In this document: one piece after another, positions 26,086 to 35,025 of the stretch
Position numbering within the stretch: position 1 is the stretch's first letter
Layout of the letters: each line of letters starts with the position of its first letter
Assembly: GCF_001747085.1 (NCBI RefSeq)
Contig: NZ_MDJD01000043.1
Span: 124,001 to 188,000 of the forward strand
DNA: 64,000 bases
Direction: 5' to 3'
Origin: Flavivirga aquatica
GTDB taxonomy: Bacteria; Bacteroidota; Bacteroidia; Flavobacteriales; Flavobacteriaceae
Position numbers and translations under genes: made by a program
Notes under the pieces: model-generated
The model's input: only the letters and a program-made list of their open reading frames with translations
Database searches by the model: none
What the model was told of the DNA's origin: nothing

Positions 26086-27012
26086 ATGAAGAAAATAATA
26101 GCAGTATTAGCATTTGCAGTAATTTCATTTACTGGGTTTTCACAAGAAGATCAAGAAACACCAAAAAGTAATGTGCAAACTTTTACACCATCTAAATTAT
26201 TAAAACAAGGACAATGGGATATTAAATTTTTTAATAGCATATATACACAAACTGAACAAACAGATGAGAGATCTAGTTCGGTGACAATACCAAGACAAAC
26301 GTTTTTTACTAATACAACTGAAATTTTTACAGGAATAAGTAAGAACTCAAGAATTAACGTAGGTTTCATTTTTCAAGTAAGATCTAATACATTAGCAGGT
26401 CAAGGCGCTTTAGATGTTTTGAGTTTTGAAAATAAAGGCAACGAGAGTAGATCAGGGGTATCAACAATAGCTCCTTCAATTAGAATTCAACCTTTTAGAA
26501 GTATACCTAATTTCTCATTAACAAGTTCATTTTATATACCTGTATTTGAAGATCAACCAGATGGCTTTTTAGACCAAAGAAGTTTTGCTTGGGAAACTAA
26601 ATTTTTCTTCGATAAAACTTTTGGAGGTAATAAATGGCAAGTATTTACAGAGGCTGATTTCAAATTTAATTTTGGAGATGATAGAGAGGATGTTGCTGCA
26701 GATGAGAATTCAGGAGAAAGATTTGCAGGAAATAGTTTATTTTTACCATTAAGTACTTTTTTAAGTTATTTTCCATCATCGAAATCAACCATTTTTGTTA
26801 ATGCACAACAAGCTTTTTTAATAGGTATTGATAATCCTCAGTTTGCTGGAGGTGATAATTTTTCACAAAACTCTACTACTTTAGGTTTTGGAGGTAAATA
26901 TCAATTAACACAAGTGTTAAATCTTGAGGCTTCTTTTGGGAAAATAGTTAGAGGTAATAATTTTCAAGGTTTAGGTCAAACTTTTAGCGTAGGTTTAAGA
27001 GCATTGTTTTAA
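26086..27012 (+). CDS. Outer-membrane beta-barrel protein of unknown function
   Basis: 308 aa, signal peptide ending at GFSQE. The mature protein is a run of amphipathic strands (QGQWDIKFFNSIYTQ, RINVGFIFQV, SRSGVSTIAPSIRI, KSTIFVNAQQAFLIG) ending in an aromatic C-terminal residue (FSVGLRALF), the outer-membrane insertion signal. It has no recognised domain. It probably forms a porin or channel, and is co-oriented with the DUF547 gene 87 bases upstream. Confidence 0.75.
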   Translation: MKKIIAVLAFAVISFTGFSQEDQETPKSNVQTFTPSKLLKQGQWDIKFFNSIYTQTEQTDERSSSVTIPRQTFFTNTTEIFTGISKNSRINVGFIFQVRSNTLAGQGALDVLSFENKGNESRSGVSTIAPSIRIQPFRSIPNFSLTSSFYIPVFEDQPDGFLDQRSFAWETKFFFDKTFGGNKWQVFTEADFKFNFGDDREDVAADENSGERFAGNSLFLPLSTFLSYFPSSKSTIFVNAQQAFLIGIDNPQFAGGDNFSQNSTTLGFGGKYQLTQVLNLEASFGKIVRGNNFQGLGQTFSVGLRALF

Positions 27013-27061
27013 TATAAGAAACTAAATAAATAGTAACTTAGGAGTTTGAAAATCTATTTAA

Positions 27062-28066
27062 ATGAAAAGATTCAAACTCCTTTTTTTATTATTAGCATTA
27101 AGCATTCAATCATGCATAACACAAACTAACAAAATTAACGGTGTAAGTTTTGTGGCTTCTGGCGAGGCTATTAATGATAATCATGTTAAACCTGTTATTA
27201 ATCTTAATGCTAATTATGCAGCTATTATGCCTTTTGGCTATATTAAGGAATTGTCTAACCCAGATATTGTATTTAATACAGATAGGCAGTGGTTTGGCGA
27301 ATCTAAAAAAGGAGCAAAACAGTATATTGCAACACTTAAGGCTAAGCATATTAAAATTATGTTGAAACCTCAAATTTGGGTTTGGCGGGGTGAATTTACA
27401 GGTAATATAGAAATGGATAGTGAAGCAGATTGGAAAACTTTAGAAGCTTCTTATTCAAAGTTTATTTTGGAATATACAGAATTGGCTCAAGAGATGAAAG
27501 TTGATATATTATGTATAGGAACGGAGCTAGAGAAATTTATAGATAATAGACCAGATTATTGGTTTTCTTTAATAGAGAAGATAAAAAGTAAGTACAAAGG
27601 AAAACTAACGTATGCTGCTAACTGGGATGAATTTAAGAGAACTCCTTTTTGGAGTAAGTTAGATTATATTGGAGTAGATGCTTATTTTCCTGTTAGTAAT
27701 AGTAAGACACCAACAGTATCCGAATGTTTAGAGGGGTGGAAAGCACACAAACCTGTTGTTTTTGAAATATCTAAAAAACATGATAAACCTATTTTGTTTA
27801 CAGAGTTTGGTTATAGAAGTGTTGATTATTCTGGGAAAGAACCATGGAAGAGTGATAGAAGTATGAATCAAGTAAATCTTGAAGCGCAAACAAATACGAC
27901 ACAAGCTTTATTTGAAACTTTTTGGAAAGAAGATTGGTTTGCAGGTGGTTTTATTTGGAAATGGTTTCATAATTATGAGAAATCTGGAGGGGAAAATAAT
28001 TCAAGGTTCACACCACAAAATAAACCTGTTGAAACTTTAATAAGAAAACAGTATAGTTTGAAATGA
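27062..28066 (+). CDS. GH113-like glycoside hydrolase lipoprotein
   Basis: 334 aa. Lipobox IQSC (Cys18). The TIM-barrel pattern fits glycoside hydrolase family 113 and related GTA-type barrels: MLKPQIWVWRGEFTG, GTELEKF with probable acid/base Glu155, KLTYAANWDEF, DYIGVDAYFPV and LFTEFGYRS with probable nucleophile Glu248, closing with GGFIWKWFHNY. GH113 members are beta-mannanases; the substrate here is unknown. It would be anchored in the outer membrane or periplasm. It is coupled by an ATGA overlap to the lipoprotein gene at 28063. Confidence 0.82.
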   Translation: MKRFKLLFLLLALSIQSCITQTNKINGVSFVASGEAINDNHVKPVINLNANYAAIMPFGYIKELSNPDIVFNTDRQWFGESKKGAKQYIATLKAKHIKIMLKPQIWVWRGEFTGNIEMDSEADWKTLEASYSKFILEYTELAQEMKVDILCIGTELEKFIDNRPDYWFSLIEKIKSKYKGKLTYAANWDEFKRTPFWSKLDYIGVDAYFPVSNSKTPTVSECLEGWKAHKPVVFEISKKHDKPILFTEFGYRSVDYSGKEPWKSDRSMNQVNLEAQTNTTQALFETFWKEDWFAGGFIWKWFHNYEKSGGENNSRFTPQNKPVETLIRKQYSLK

Positions 28067-28800
28067 ATAAAGTAAAGTATATAATTATTAGTTTTTTGAC
28101 ATTAGTTTCTTGTTCAGATTCTAGTGATGATGTTGCTTTGTCCTCAATAACTTTAGAAAGTTATATTAAAGGAAGAACTATTGAAACAGGAGCCGTTATT
28201 GCATGTGCAGCTAGTGATAAAGATTCAGGAGAGATTCTTACGTTTTACTATCCAAAGTTTGGCGCTTTAAATGTTAGATATTATGAAACAGATAAAGTTG
28301 AGTTAGATAATAATGATTTTTCAAATTATACAAGAAGATTACTTAATAGTACTCCTTTTTTTAATGGATATCTAGGTAAGTTTATACAGGAATCTGTTAA
28401 TGAAAAATGGATTATTATCACTTACGAATTGGATAATGAAATTAAAATGTCAAATCCAATACGTACAAAACAAATTTCAAAGCCTACTGTTTGGAATGAG
28501 GATGTAATTATAGATCAATCTCAATCTAGAATGCCTAATTTTTCATGGCAAGATAATGCCTTTGGAGATAATGCGATTTATTTTCAAGTTGTTTCTGATG
28601 CTCAAAATAATTTGTTATCGGGAACTTATACTTTAGATAATCATTTTCAATATTACGATACATCAAATTTAGTGTTAAATATAACCACAAAAACGCCACC
28701 AAATTTAATTTTGAACAATACTTATAACTTTACCTTAATGGACGTAAGTATAGACAATTGGGTAAATGGAGTTATTTTAAAAACTTTTAAGATAGAATGA
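28063..28800 (+). CDS. Lipoprotein of unknown function
   Basis: 245 aa; lipobox LVSC (about residue 17) followed by SDSSDD, the sorting-type acidic start of many Flavobacterial lipoproteins. I recognise no domain; the mature part is beta-rich with a DKDSGEILTFYYPKFGALNV segment and a late TYTLDNHFQYYDTS. It is coupled to both neighbours by ATGA overlaps, so the three products are probably made in fixed ratio and may form one envelope complex. Confidence 0.75.
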   Translation: MNKVKYIIISFLTLVSCSDSSDDVALSSITLESYIKGRTIETGAVIACAASDKDSGEILTFYYPKFGALNVRYYETDKVELDNNDFSNYTRRLLNSTPFFNGYLGKFIQESVNEKWIIITYELDNEIKMSNPIRTKQISKPTVWNEDVIIDQSQSRMPNFSWQDNAFGDNAIYFQVVSDAQNNLLSGTYTLDNHFQYYDTSNLVLNITTKTPPNLILNNTYNFTLMDVSIDNWVNGVILKTFKIE

Positions 28801-30077
28801 AAAAACACTTTTCAATATTCTTTTTTGCATTCTTACTTTGTTTCATCGCATTTGCGCAAAGTAATACAGTTGCAGACCTGAAAATTCAAGGGAATAAAAA
28901 ATTAAAAGCATCATTTATAAAAAAAATATCGGCAATTAAATCTGGAAAACCTCTAGATTCCTTGGTAATAGCTCAAGATATAATTAGGTTAAAACGATTA
29001 CCGTCTGTATCTCATGCTTATTTTCAAGTATTTCATTCTCATGATAATCAGTACAACGTGTTTTATAATATTGAAGAGAACTTTACTATTATTCCATCTG
29101 TAAATGTATATACTTCTAGTGATGATGAATTTGCGTATAGATTAGGATTATATGAGTTCAATTTATTTGGACAAAATATTACTTTTGGAGGTTTTTATCA
29201 AAAAGATATTTATAGTTCATATGCGTTAAATTTGAGAGCACCTTATTTGTTTTCTAATAAATTAGGTTTAGCATTAACGTATCAAGATTTAACAACTCAA
29301 GAGCCTGTTTTTTTTGATAATACGGAAGGGGTTAATTATAGGTATAATAATACTTCTTTTGAAGCTTTAGGTTTATATGAGCTAAATTTTAATAATAGAT
29401 TTGAAATAGGAGTTAACGCCTTTACCGAGGATTATTTATTTAAATCTGCAGTATCAGGAATTCAGAACATACCATTAGATAAGTTTGCTTTAATAGCAAA
29501 AAAGTTCTTATATAAATTTATATATGAATATAATAATCTGGATTATCATTATCAATACGTATCTGGTTTTAAAAGCATGTTTAATTTTCAATATGTAACT
29601 TCTAAAAATAATGAATTACCAGATTTTTTAATAGGTTGGAATGATTTTTTCTATTTTAAAAGATTAGGAAAAAAAGGGAATTGGGCTAATAGATTGCGTT
29701 TAGGTCTTTCGTCAAATAATGATTCTCCTTTCGCTCCATTTTCAGTAGATAATAACTTAAATGTAAGAGGAGCTGGTAACGTTATAGATAGAGGTACTGG
29801 TGCTATTGTACTTAATACAGAGTATAGACGAACACTATACGAGAAAGGTTGGTTTGTATTACAAGGGAATGCTTTTGTAGATGCAGGCTCATGGAGAAAC
29901 CCAGGAGGTAGTTTTGGTGATTTTAGTGATTCGCAAAATATTAGAGTATATCCAGGTTTAGGTTTGCGTTTTGTTCACAAAAATATATATAATGCCATTT
30001 TTAGAATTGATTACGGGTATGGTATAACAAAAGATGCAGCCCAAGGTTTAGTATTTGGTATTGGGCAGTATTTTTAG
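28797..30077 (+). CDS. One-POTRA Omp85-like outer-membrane barrel
   Basis: 426 aa, signal peptide about 1-21. Residues 24-95 resemble a single POTRA domain (VADLKIQGNKKLKASFIKKI, then IIRLKRLPSVSHAYFQVF). The rest is a 16-strand-type barrel (FTIIPSVNVYTSSDDEFAYR, NLNVRGAGNVIDRGTGAIVL, the conserved VRGxGN-like loop and the final GLVFGIGQYF with C-terminal Phe). BamA and TamA have more POTRA domains; a single one is seen in two-partner secretion-like and FadL-unrelated short Omp85 proteins. It may move or anchor the two lipoproteins coded just before it (inference). Confidence 0.8.
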   Translation: MKKHFSIFFFAFLLCFIAFAQSNTVADLKIQGNKKLKASFIKKISAIKSGKPLDSLVIAQDIIRLKRLPSVSHAYFQVFHSHDNQYNVFYNIEENFTIIPSVNVYTSSDDEFAYRLGLYEFNLFGQNITFGGFYQKDIYSSYALNLRAPYLFSNKLGLALTYQDLTTQEPVFFDNTEGVNYRYNNTSFEALGLYELNFNNRFEIGVNAFTEDYLFKSAVSGIQNIPLDKFALIAKKFLYKFIYEYNNLDYHYQYVSGFKSMFNFQYVTSKNNELPDFLIGWNDFFYFKRLGKKGNWANRLRLGLSSNNDSPFAPFSVDNNLNVRGAGNVIDRGTGAIVLNTEYRRTLYEKGWFVLQGNAFVDAGSWRNPGGSFGDFSDSQNIRVYPGLGLRFVHKNIYNAIFRIDYGYGITKDAAQGLVFGIGQYF

Positions 30078-30317
30078 ATGTTGATTTTGTTTAACTTTCC
30101 TGAAATTGGTTAAAAATCAGTTTTACCTTCATGTTATTTTAAGCTTAAGCATTTATTAAAGTTTTTGATTTAAATTACTGATATATAGCTTTATATGTGT
30201 TATTTTTATGTTAAAAAATAAGGTGTTGTAAATTAATTTTTTAAAAAAAAATCAACATCAAGGGTAGGACTTTTATTATTTAACTTGTTATATGATTATA
30301 ATAAAAAATTTAAAATC

Positions 30318-30761
30318 ATGAAAAAAGTTCAATTAACAGCAAAATCACTATTATTTATTCTATTACTTGTATTTGCATCTTGTAGTGACTCTTCTGAAAC
30401 ACTTGACGATAATTTAAATGAAAACCTAAATAAGGTTGAGAGTTCTAAAAATGGTCAATTTAGCAATGAAGAAAACCCTGAGCCAAATAACCCAATTAAT
30501 ATTTGTAGCAGCTTTAAAGGGATTAACCCCAACGAGAGGTTTAAAATTGTAAATGTTTCAGTATTTGCCATTCAAGATCTCGATATAAGTTCTGTGGTAT
30601 GGACTATAAATGGTAAGGTAGTAGAACCTACTATATTATATAGTGTATTAAGACTTGAAAACCATGTAACCGAACCTGGACTATTGGATATATGTTTTAA
30701 AGCTTCATCTCCTAGTTGTGGAGAGTTAGAAGATTGTATAACGTTTGATTTTAAAGAATAA
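30318..30761 (+). CDS. Small Cys-containing lipoprotein of unknown function
   Basis: 147 aa from the ATG at 30318 (MKKVQLTAKSLLFILLL, lipobox FASC); the in-frame start at 30285 would add 11 non-signal residues. The acidic N-terminal linker (SSETLDDNLNENLNKVE) is followed by a compact domain with NICSSFKGINPNERF, VWTINGKVV, LLDICFKA and SCGELEDCITF, whose five cysteines could form disulphides. It resembles a small Ig-like or PKD-type fold. The function is unknown. A strong terminator follows. Confidence 0.7.
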   Translation: MKKVQLTAKSLLFILLLVFASCSDSSETLDDNLNENLNKVESSKNGQFSNEENPEPNNPINICSSFKGINPNERFKIVNVSVFAIQDLDISSVVWTINGKVVEPTILYSVLRLENHVTEPGLLDICFKASSPSCGELEDCITFDFKE

Positions 30762-30787
30762 GTTGTATAATTTTTTATATTAAGCAT

Positions 30788-30821
30788 AAACCTTTGTCAT
30801 TGAATTCGATGACAAAGGTTT
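30788..30821 (+). terminator. Intrinsic terminator
   Basis: Thirteen-base perfect stem AAACCTTTGTCAT (30788-30800) with ATGACAAAGGTTT (30809-30821), 8-base loop, then a T-run, 26 bases after the lipoprotein stop. Confidence 0.85.
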
Positions 30822-30968
30822 TTTTATAAAGAAAATGACTTTAAGCAAATTCAAATATTAAAAGGTTTAATATAATTTTTCAAGAATTTAATATGGGTTT
30901 AACTAAAACTTAATTAAACACTAGAATTAGTAGTTATAAATTAATTAGTTTTGCTAAAAAAATAGTTT

Positions 30969-31697
30969 ATGAGAGTTTTAGCAATAGGAGATATTCACGG
31001 AGGTTTAAAAGCTTTAATACAAGTTTTAAATAAGATAGAGGTTAAAGCAAGTGATAAACTCATTTTTATGGGTGATTATGTAGATGGATGGAGTGAATCT
31101 GCACAGGTAATTCAGTTTTTAATGGAATTATCTCAAAAAATAAATTGTGTTTTTATAAAAGGAAATCATGATGTTTGGTGTGAGGAGTGGTTAAAAACTG
31201 GTGAAGTTAATCCTACTTGGTATATACATGGGGGCAAGGAGACTATGGATAGTTATGCAGATTTTTCAGATGAAGAAAAAAGCAATCACCTAAGTTTTTT
31301 CGAAAATATGCCACTTTATCATATTGATGAAGACAATAGATTATTTCTTCATGCAGGTTTTACATCAATGCACGGTGTTGAAAAAGAAGTTTTTAAAACG
31401 ACTTTTTATTTTGATAGAACGCTTTGGGAAATGGCTTTAACTATGGATAAGAGTATTGAAAAAGATTCTTTATTATATCCAAACCGTTTAAAGCATTATA
31501 AAGAAATATACATTGGGCATACTCCAACAACTAATTTTGAGTCAGACGTACCTATGAATGCCGCTAATGTTTGGAATATTGATACTGGTGCAGCATTTAA
31601 AGGTAAAATATCTGGGATAGATGTAAACTCTAAAGACCTTTTTCAAAGCGATAATTTACCGTCTTTATATCCAAATGAAAAAGGGAGAAATAAATAA
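30969..31697 (+). CDS. Serine/threonine protein phosphatase-like metallophosphatase
   Basis: 242 aa of the PPP-type calcineurin family. Motifs in order: GDIHGG (residues 7-12), GDYVDGW, GNHD (about residue 61), then LHAGF and the late IGHTPTT. All metal ligands are present. It likely hydrolyses phosphoprotein or a small phospho-substrate in the cytoplasm; substrate unknown. A TAGTTTTG element at 30946-30953 could be its promoter, giving a leader of about 10 bases. Confidence 0.88.
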   Translation: MRVLAIGDIHGGLKALIQVLNKIEVKASDKLIFMGDYVDGWSESAQVIQFLMELSQKINCVFIKGNHDVWCEEWLKTGEVNPTWYIHGGKETMDSYADFSDEEKSNHLSFFENMPLYHIDEDNRLFLHAGFTSMHGVEKEVFKTTFYFDRTLWEMALTMDKSIEKDSLLYPNRLKHYKEIYIGHTPTTNFESDVPMNAANVWNIDTGAAFKGKISGIDVNSKDLFQSDNLPSLYPNEKGRNK

Positions 31698-31726
31698 GCA
31701 GCTTAGACTTTTAAAAACATTATAGA

Positions 31727-33250
31727 TTATTCAATGCTTTTAAAGTCTTTGATAGCCTGATTAGGTTCAATAACATTATAACCTTTCCAGAACTCAGGAT
31801 CGTATTTTGGTAAATAAATAGGCTCAACTTTTGGTTTTTCTATAAAATTGTCAAAGTTGGCTTTAGTAATACTTTCGTTTTCAAAAACTATCAATTCATT
31901 TTTTATAGTACTAGAAATAATAAAATGTATATCCGATGATAATTCGTTTTGTTTTCTACGTCCTCTAGTGTGTTTGTTTTTTTCAATAATTTTTAAAGGT
32001 CTTTTTATTCCAAATTTATTACCTTCCTTAACATCAGCATATTTAAGGGTGTATTTATTGGTTGCGTTTTTTGTATAAATTAGAGTGCCTTTTTTTAAAT
32101 AATAATTATACGAAATACCTAAAAGATTAAAGGTCTTTAAAGGCTTTACATTTTCGTAATCTACCCTTACAATAGCAAAGTCGTTGGTGTTAATATAAAT
32201 AAAGCCTTTATAGTCGGCATTCCTTTTTGGAAAGAAACTTATTTTATAAACAAAGTAGTCGTTTATAAAACTATAATCTTCTATTTTAAAATTATATCTA
32301 TTATGTTTTTCTAGAAAGTTTAATTTGCTGTTTTCAAATATAAAGCTGTTATGTCTTATATTATGAATGCTATTTTTTCTGTAGTTTAAAAAGTTCTTTT
32401 TTCTTTTTTCTTCTTTTTTCTTTTGAGCGTCTAAAAATGCTTTCGTTTTATCGGTTTCATCATTACTATATGTTTCGAAAAATGAAGAATCAATTTCTTC
32501 CTTTGTTCCAAAAAAACCTGATTTTATTTTAAAGTAAGAATCACGTTTTATATGTTTTTTAATAATTTTATTAAATTTTTCTTCAAAGCTTTTAAAACTA
32601 ACCTCTTTGCTTTTGTCATATAATTTTGATGATTTAATAATATCTAACTTTTGTAAATCCTTATCTCCGGTTTTACCATATATATTGGCTAAAATTTCGG
32701 TGTAATTGTCGGCGTTTTTGGGAATAACCTTTAAAACACTATCAATAAAACGTTGATTAAACTCAGGTATGGTTGTTTTCTTTATTTTAATATCGCTTTT
32801 TAAAATATTCGAAAAAAATGATGATCTATAAAATAGTTTACTTTTTGTAAAACTGAATTCATAATTATTTTCAATATTCTCTTTTGTTTTTTCAATAATC
32901 TCCTCTACAGTATAATTTTTATTAGAAACCATAACTTCATTTAATTCTATGGTCTTAGGGTTTAAAAATATAATACTGTCTTTTAAATTTTTAAGAAGCA
33001 AACGTTTGTTTTGGTAGCCTAAACAACGAATAAATATAGAGTCTGTAAGCTTTGTTTTTTTTCTAAAGTACAGTTGGAACTTGCCTGTTTCATTACTAAT
33101 AACTCCAGATGTTTCGTTTAAAGCTATAGTAGCAAAAGGAATTGGTTTTTGCGATATAGAATCTAAGAGTTTAGCACTTAAGGATTCCTGCGCTTGATTT
33201 GTAATTATAGAGAGAATAAAAAGAATACATGTATTATAAAATGATTTCAT
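31727..33250 (-). CDS. CarboxypepD_reg-like domain exported protein
   Basis: 507 aa, signal peptide about 1-21. Residues 22-105 form a CarboxypepD_reg-like domain (SAKLLDSISQKPIPFATIAL, SNETGKFQLYF, SIFIRCLGYQNKRLLL). The long remainder is polar and Lys/Asp rich, with a coiled segment KAFLDAQKKKEEKRKKNFLN and late beta strands including RNADYKGFIYINTNDFAIVR and TYTLKYADVKEG-type blocks. This is the general plan of Bacteroidota proteins that sit near TonB receptors, without a barrel here. The function is unknown. Confidence 0.75.
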   Translation of the reverse strand: MKSFYNTCILFILSIITNQAQESLSAKLLDSISQKPIPFATIALNETSGVISNETGKFQLYFRKKTKLTDSIFIRCLGYQNKRLLLKNLKDSIIFLNPKTIELNEVMVSNKNYTVEEIIEKTKENIENNYEFSFTKSKLFYRSSFFSNILKSDIKIKKTTIPEFNQRFIDSVLKVIPKNADNYTEILANIYGKTGDKDLQKLDIIKSSKLYDKSKEVSFKSFEEKFNKIIKKHIKRDSYFKIKSGFFGTKEEIDSSFFETYSNDETDKTKAFLDAQKKKEEKRKKNFLNYRKNSIHNIRHNSFIFENSKLNFLEKHNRYNFKIEDYSFINDYFVYKISFFPKRNADYKGFIYINTNDFAIVRVDYENVKPLKTFNLLGISYNYYLKKGTLIYTKNATNKYTLKYADVKEGNKFGIKRPLKIIEKNKHTRGRRKQNELSSDIHFIISSTIKNELIVFENESITKANFDNFIEKPKVEPIYLPKYDPEFWKGYNVIEPNQAIKDFKSIE

Positions 33251-33320
33251 AAATCGTAAATTAATATAAAAGTATGACGATTATAAAAGAAAATTGTAAC
33301 ATTTAGAATTTTATTAAGTA

Positions 33321-34076
33321 TCAATTCTTAACACTTATATGTTTTAAATAATAGTTTTTTAAACCTTCGGGAGAAGCTCCAAACCATTTTTTAACATAAA
33401 TAGTCCAAAAAAAGTATTGTAATTTCCAAACACCATGTTTTCTGTATAACCTTGCAGATGTATAGAGTTTTTTATTAATTACAACAAACTCCTTTCTTGC
33501 GTATAATGCATTTATTAAAACGTTATCTTCATAAATAACATAACGTTCGTCAAAACCACCAATATTATTGAATAATGTTTTAGTTATAAATTGACTTTGG
33601 TCTCCACCTCGACAAGCTCTCCAGCTAAACCTAGTAAGCCAACTAGCTAATTTTAACCACCAATGGTTACTATCAAATTGCATTCTAAAACATCCAGCTT
33701 GATTGCCATTTTGTACTTCATTAATAATGCATTGATCAAAATTTTTAGGAGGAAAAGAATCAGCATGTAAAAAATATAAAATACTACCTGTAGCATGTTT
33801 AGTACCAGAATTCATTTGTTTAGCACGTCCTTTTTGCGAGTTAATAAGTTTTAAATAAGGAAAAAGAGAGTTAACGTTTTTTTCTTTAAATTCTTTGATC
33901 GTATTCGAAATAAAGCAAGAAATAATATCTTGAGACCCATCAGTGCTGCCTCCATCAACACAAATTATTTCTGAAATATTATCTTTTGAAGAATGATTTA
34001 AAAGATAATCTAGCAGATTAGAAATATTATCTGCTTCATTCAGCATTGGAATAATAATAGATATTTGGTGTTTCAT
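33321..34076 (-). CDS. TIGR04283 family (arsenosugar-associated) glycosyltransferase 2
   Basis: 251 aa from 34076 (MKHQISIIIPMLNEADNI); a further in-frame ATG at 34100 would add 8 residues. GT2 fold: SIIIPMLNEADN, CVDGGSTDGSQD, GRAKQMNSG (characteristic of this family), LHADSFPP, then GGDQSQFITK and GGFDERYVIYEDN. TIGR04283 members are found beside arsM and arsS and are thought to glycosylate the arsenoribose product; the enzymology is not settled. It lies about 2.5 kb from arsM, so it may belong to the same cluster. Confidence 0.85.
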   Translation of the reverse strand: MKHQISIIIPMLNEADNISNLLDYLLNHSSKDNISEIICVDGGSTDGSQDIISCFISNTIKEFKEKNVNSLFPYLKLINSQKGRAKQMNSGTKHATGSILYFLHADSFPPKNFDQCIINEVQNGNQAGCFRMQFDSNHWWLKLASWLTRFSWRACRGGDQSQFITKTLFNNIGGFDERYVIYEDNVLINALYARKEFVVINKKLYTSARLYRKHGVWKLQYFFWTIYVKKWFGASPEGLKNYYLKHISVKN

Positions 34077-34157
34077 GCTTTGTCTATTCTTGTGAGGCAA
34101 GAATTAGTTTTAATTGGCTTTATATGATTTTTATTTATTCAAGATTAAGAAAATAAT

Positions 34158-35009
34158 TCACTCATTCAAACTCCAATCATAATCTTTAAAATGTTTTTTT
34201 GCTTTATCCGAAATTTGAACAGATGTATATTTATTCAAAAACTGGATTAAAGATTGATTTTTGGTGAAATCTGAAGAAAACCATTTGAATATTTTTGACA
34301 GTTCTAGTGTGTTATTAGAAATGTTATTTCTCTTAGTGTCATTTAAAAACTGTTTGGTACTAGTTGTTAGTTGCTCTTCTAGATTTAATGCACTAAAGGC
34401 TTTGTTTTGTAATTTAGGACAAGAAAAAGAAGCACATACAATAGCAAAATGAATACGGGGTTCATTCATTTTTCGCAAAATTTCGTGTTCTATTTCGTTT
34501 AAATTATACCATTTGTCTCCTAGTTTCCAAAAACGTTGATCCCAAGGTTTTTTTATGTTTTTAATACTCTTTAATGGGTAATAACGCAAGATTAAATCAA
34601 TAGTCATGGCATTATATGCGTTAATCCAATATGCTAATTTGTCTTCTTTAGCCCAAGAAGTATTTGGCATGTTTTGGCTCAAAGTGGTTATATAGGTTGA
34701 TAGCAATTTTCTATCGTTTTTAAATGCTTTGTAGTTTACATTACCTTGGTTAGAAACGTGTTTTTGTAATAAAGTATTCCAAATATTGTGGCTAAATAAG
34801 TTTGATTCGTTGTTGTTTATAGTGGTGTCTTTTTTTAGTGATTTTCGAGGTTGAGGCGGTTCTTGAGGCTCTGGAGTATTGGCTTCAATAGCGCTGCTGT
34901 CTATAACAATTGAATTTTTAATAGGGGTAGGAGGTGTGTTAGAAACTATATGCTTTGTACTCGAACATGCGGTTATAAAAAAGATAATAAAGAATTGTAG
35001 ATATTTCAT
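34158..35009 (-). CDS. DUF547 domain lipoprotein, copy 2
   Basis: 283 aa; lipobox ITACS (about residue 15) and a Pro/Glu-rich linker to about residue 70. The DUF547 core follows: VNYKAFKNDRKLLSTYITTL, AYWINAYNAMTIDLILRYYP, INEIEHEILRKMNEPRIHFA-type block (here YNLNEIEHEI) and CASFSCPKLQNKAF, closing with LELSKIFKWFSSDF. The Cys pair lies in the same place as in the 25285 protein (CASFSCP versus CGAVGCP). It is in the same strand and gap as the hydroxylase and the arsenosugar genes, but the functional link is unproven. Confidence 0.85.
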   Translation of the reverse strand: MKYLQFFIIFFITACSSTKHIVSNTPPTPIKNSIVIDSSAIEANTPEPQEPPQPRKSLKKDTTINNNESNLFSHNIWNTLLQKHVSNQGNVNYKAFKNDRKLLSTYITTLSQNMPNTSWAKEDKLAYWINAYNAMTIDLILRYYPLKSIKNIKKPWDQRFWKLGDKWYNLNEIEHEILRKMNEPRIHFAIVCASFSCPKLQNKAFSALNLEEQLTTSTKQFLNDTKRNNISNNTLELSKIFKWFSSDFTKNQSLIQFLNKYTSVQISDKAKKHFKDYDWSLNE

Positions 35010-35025
35010 TTAAAAGTTTTAAGTT

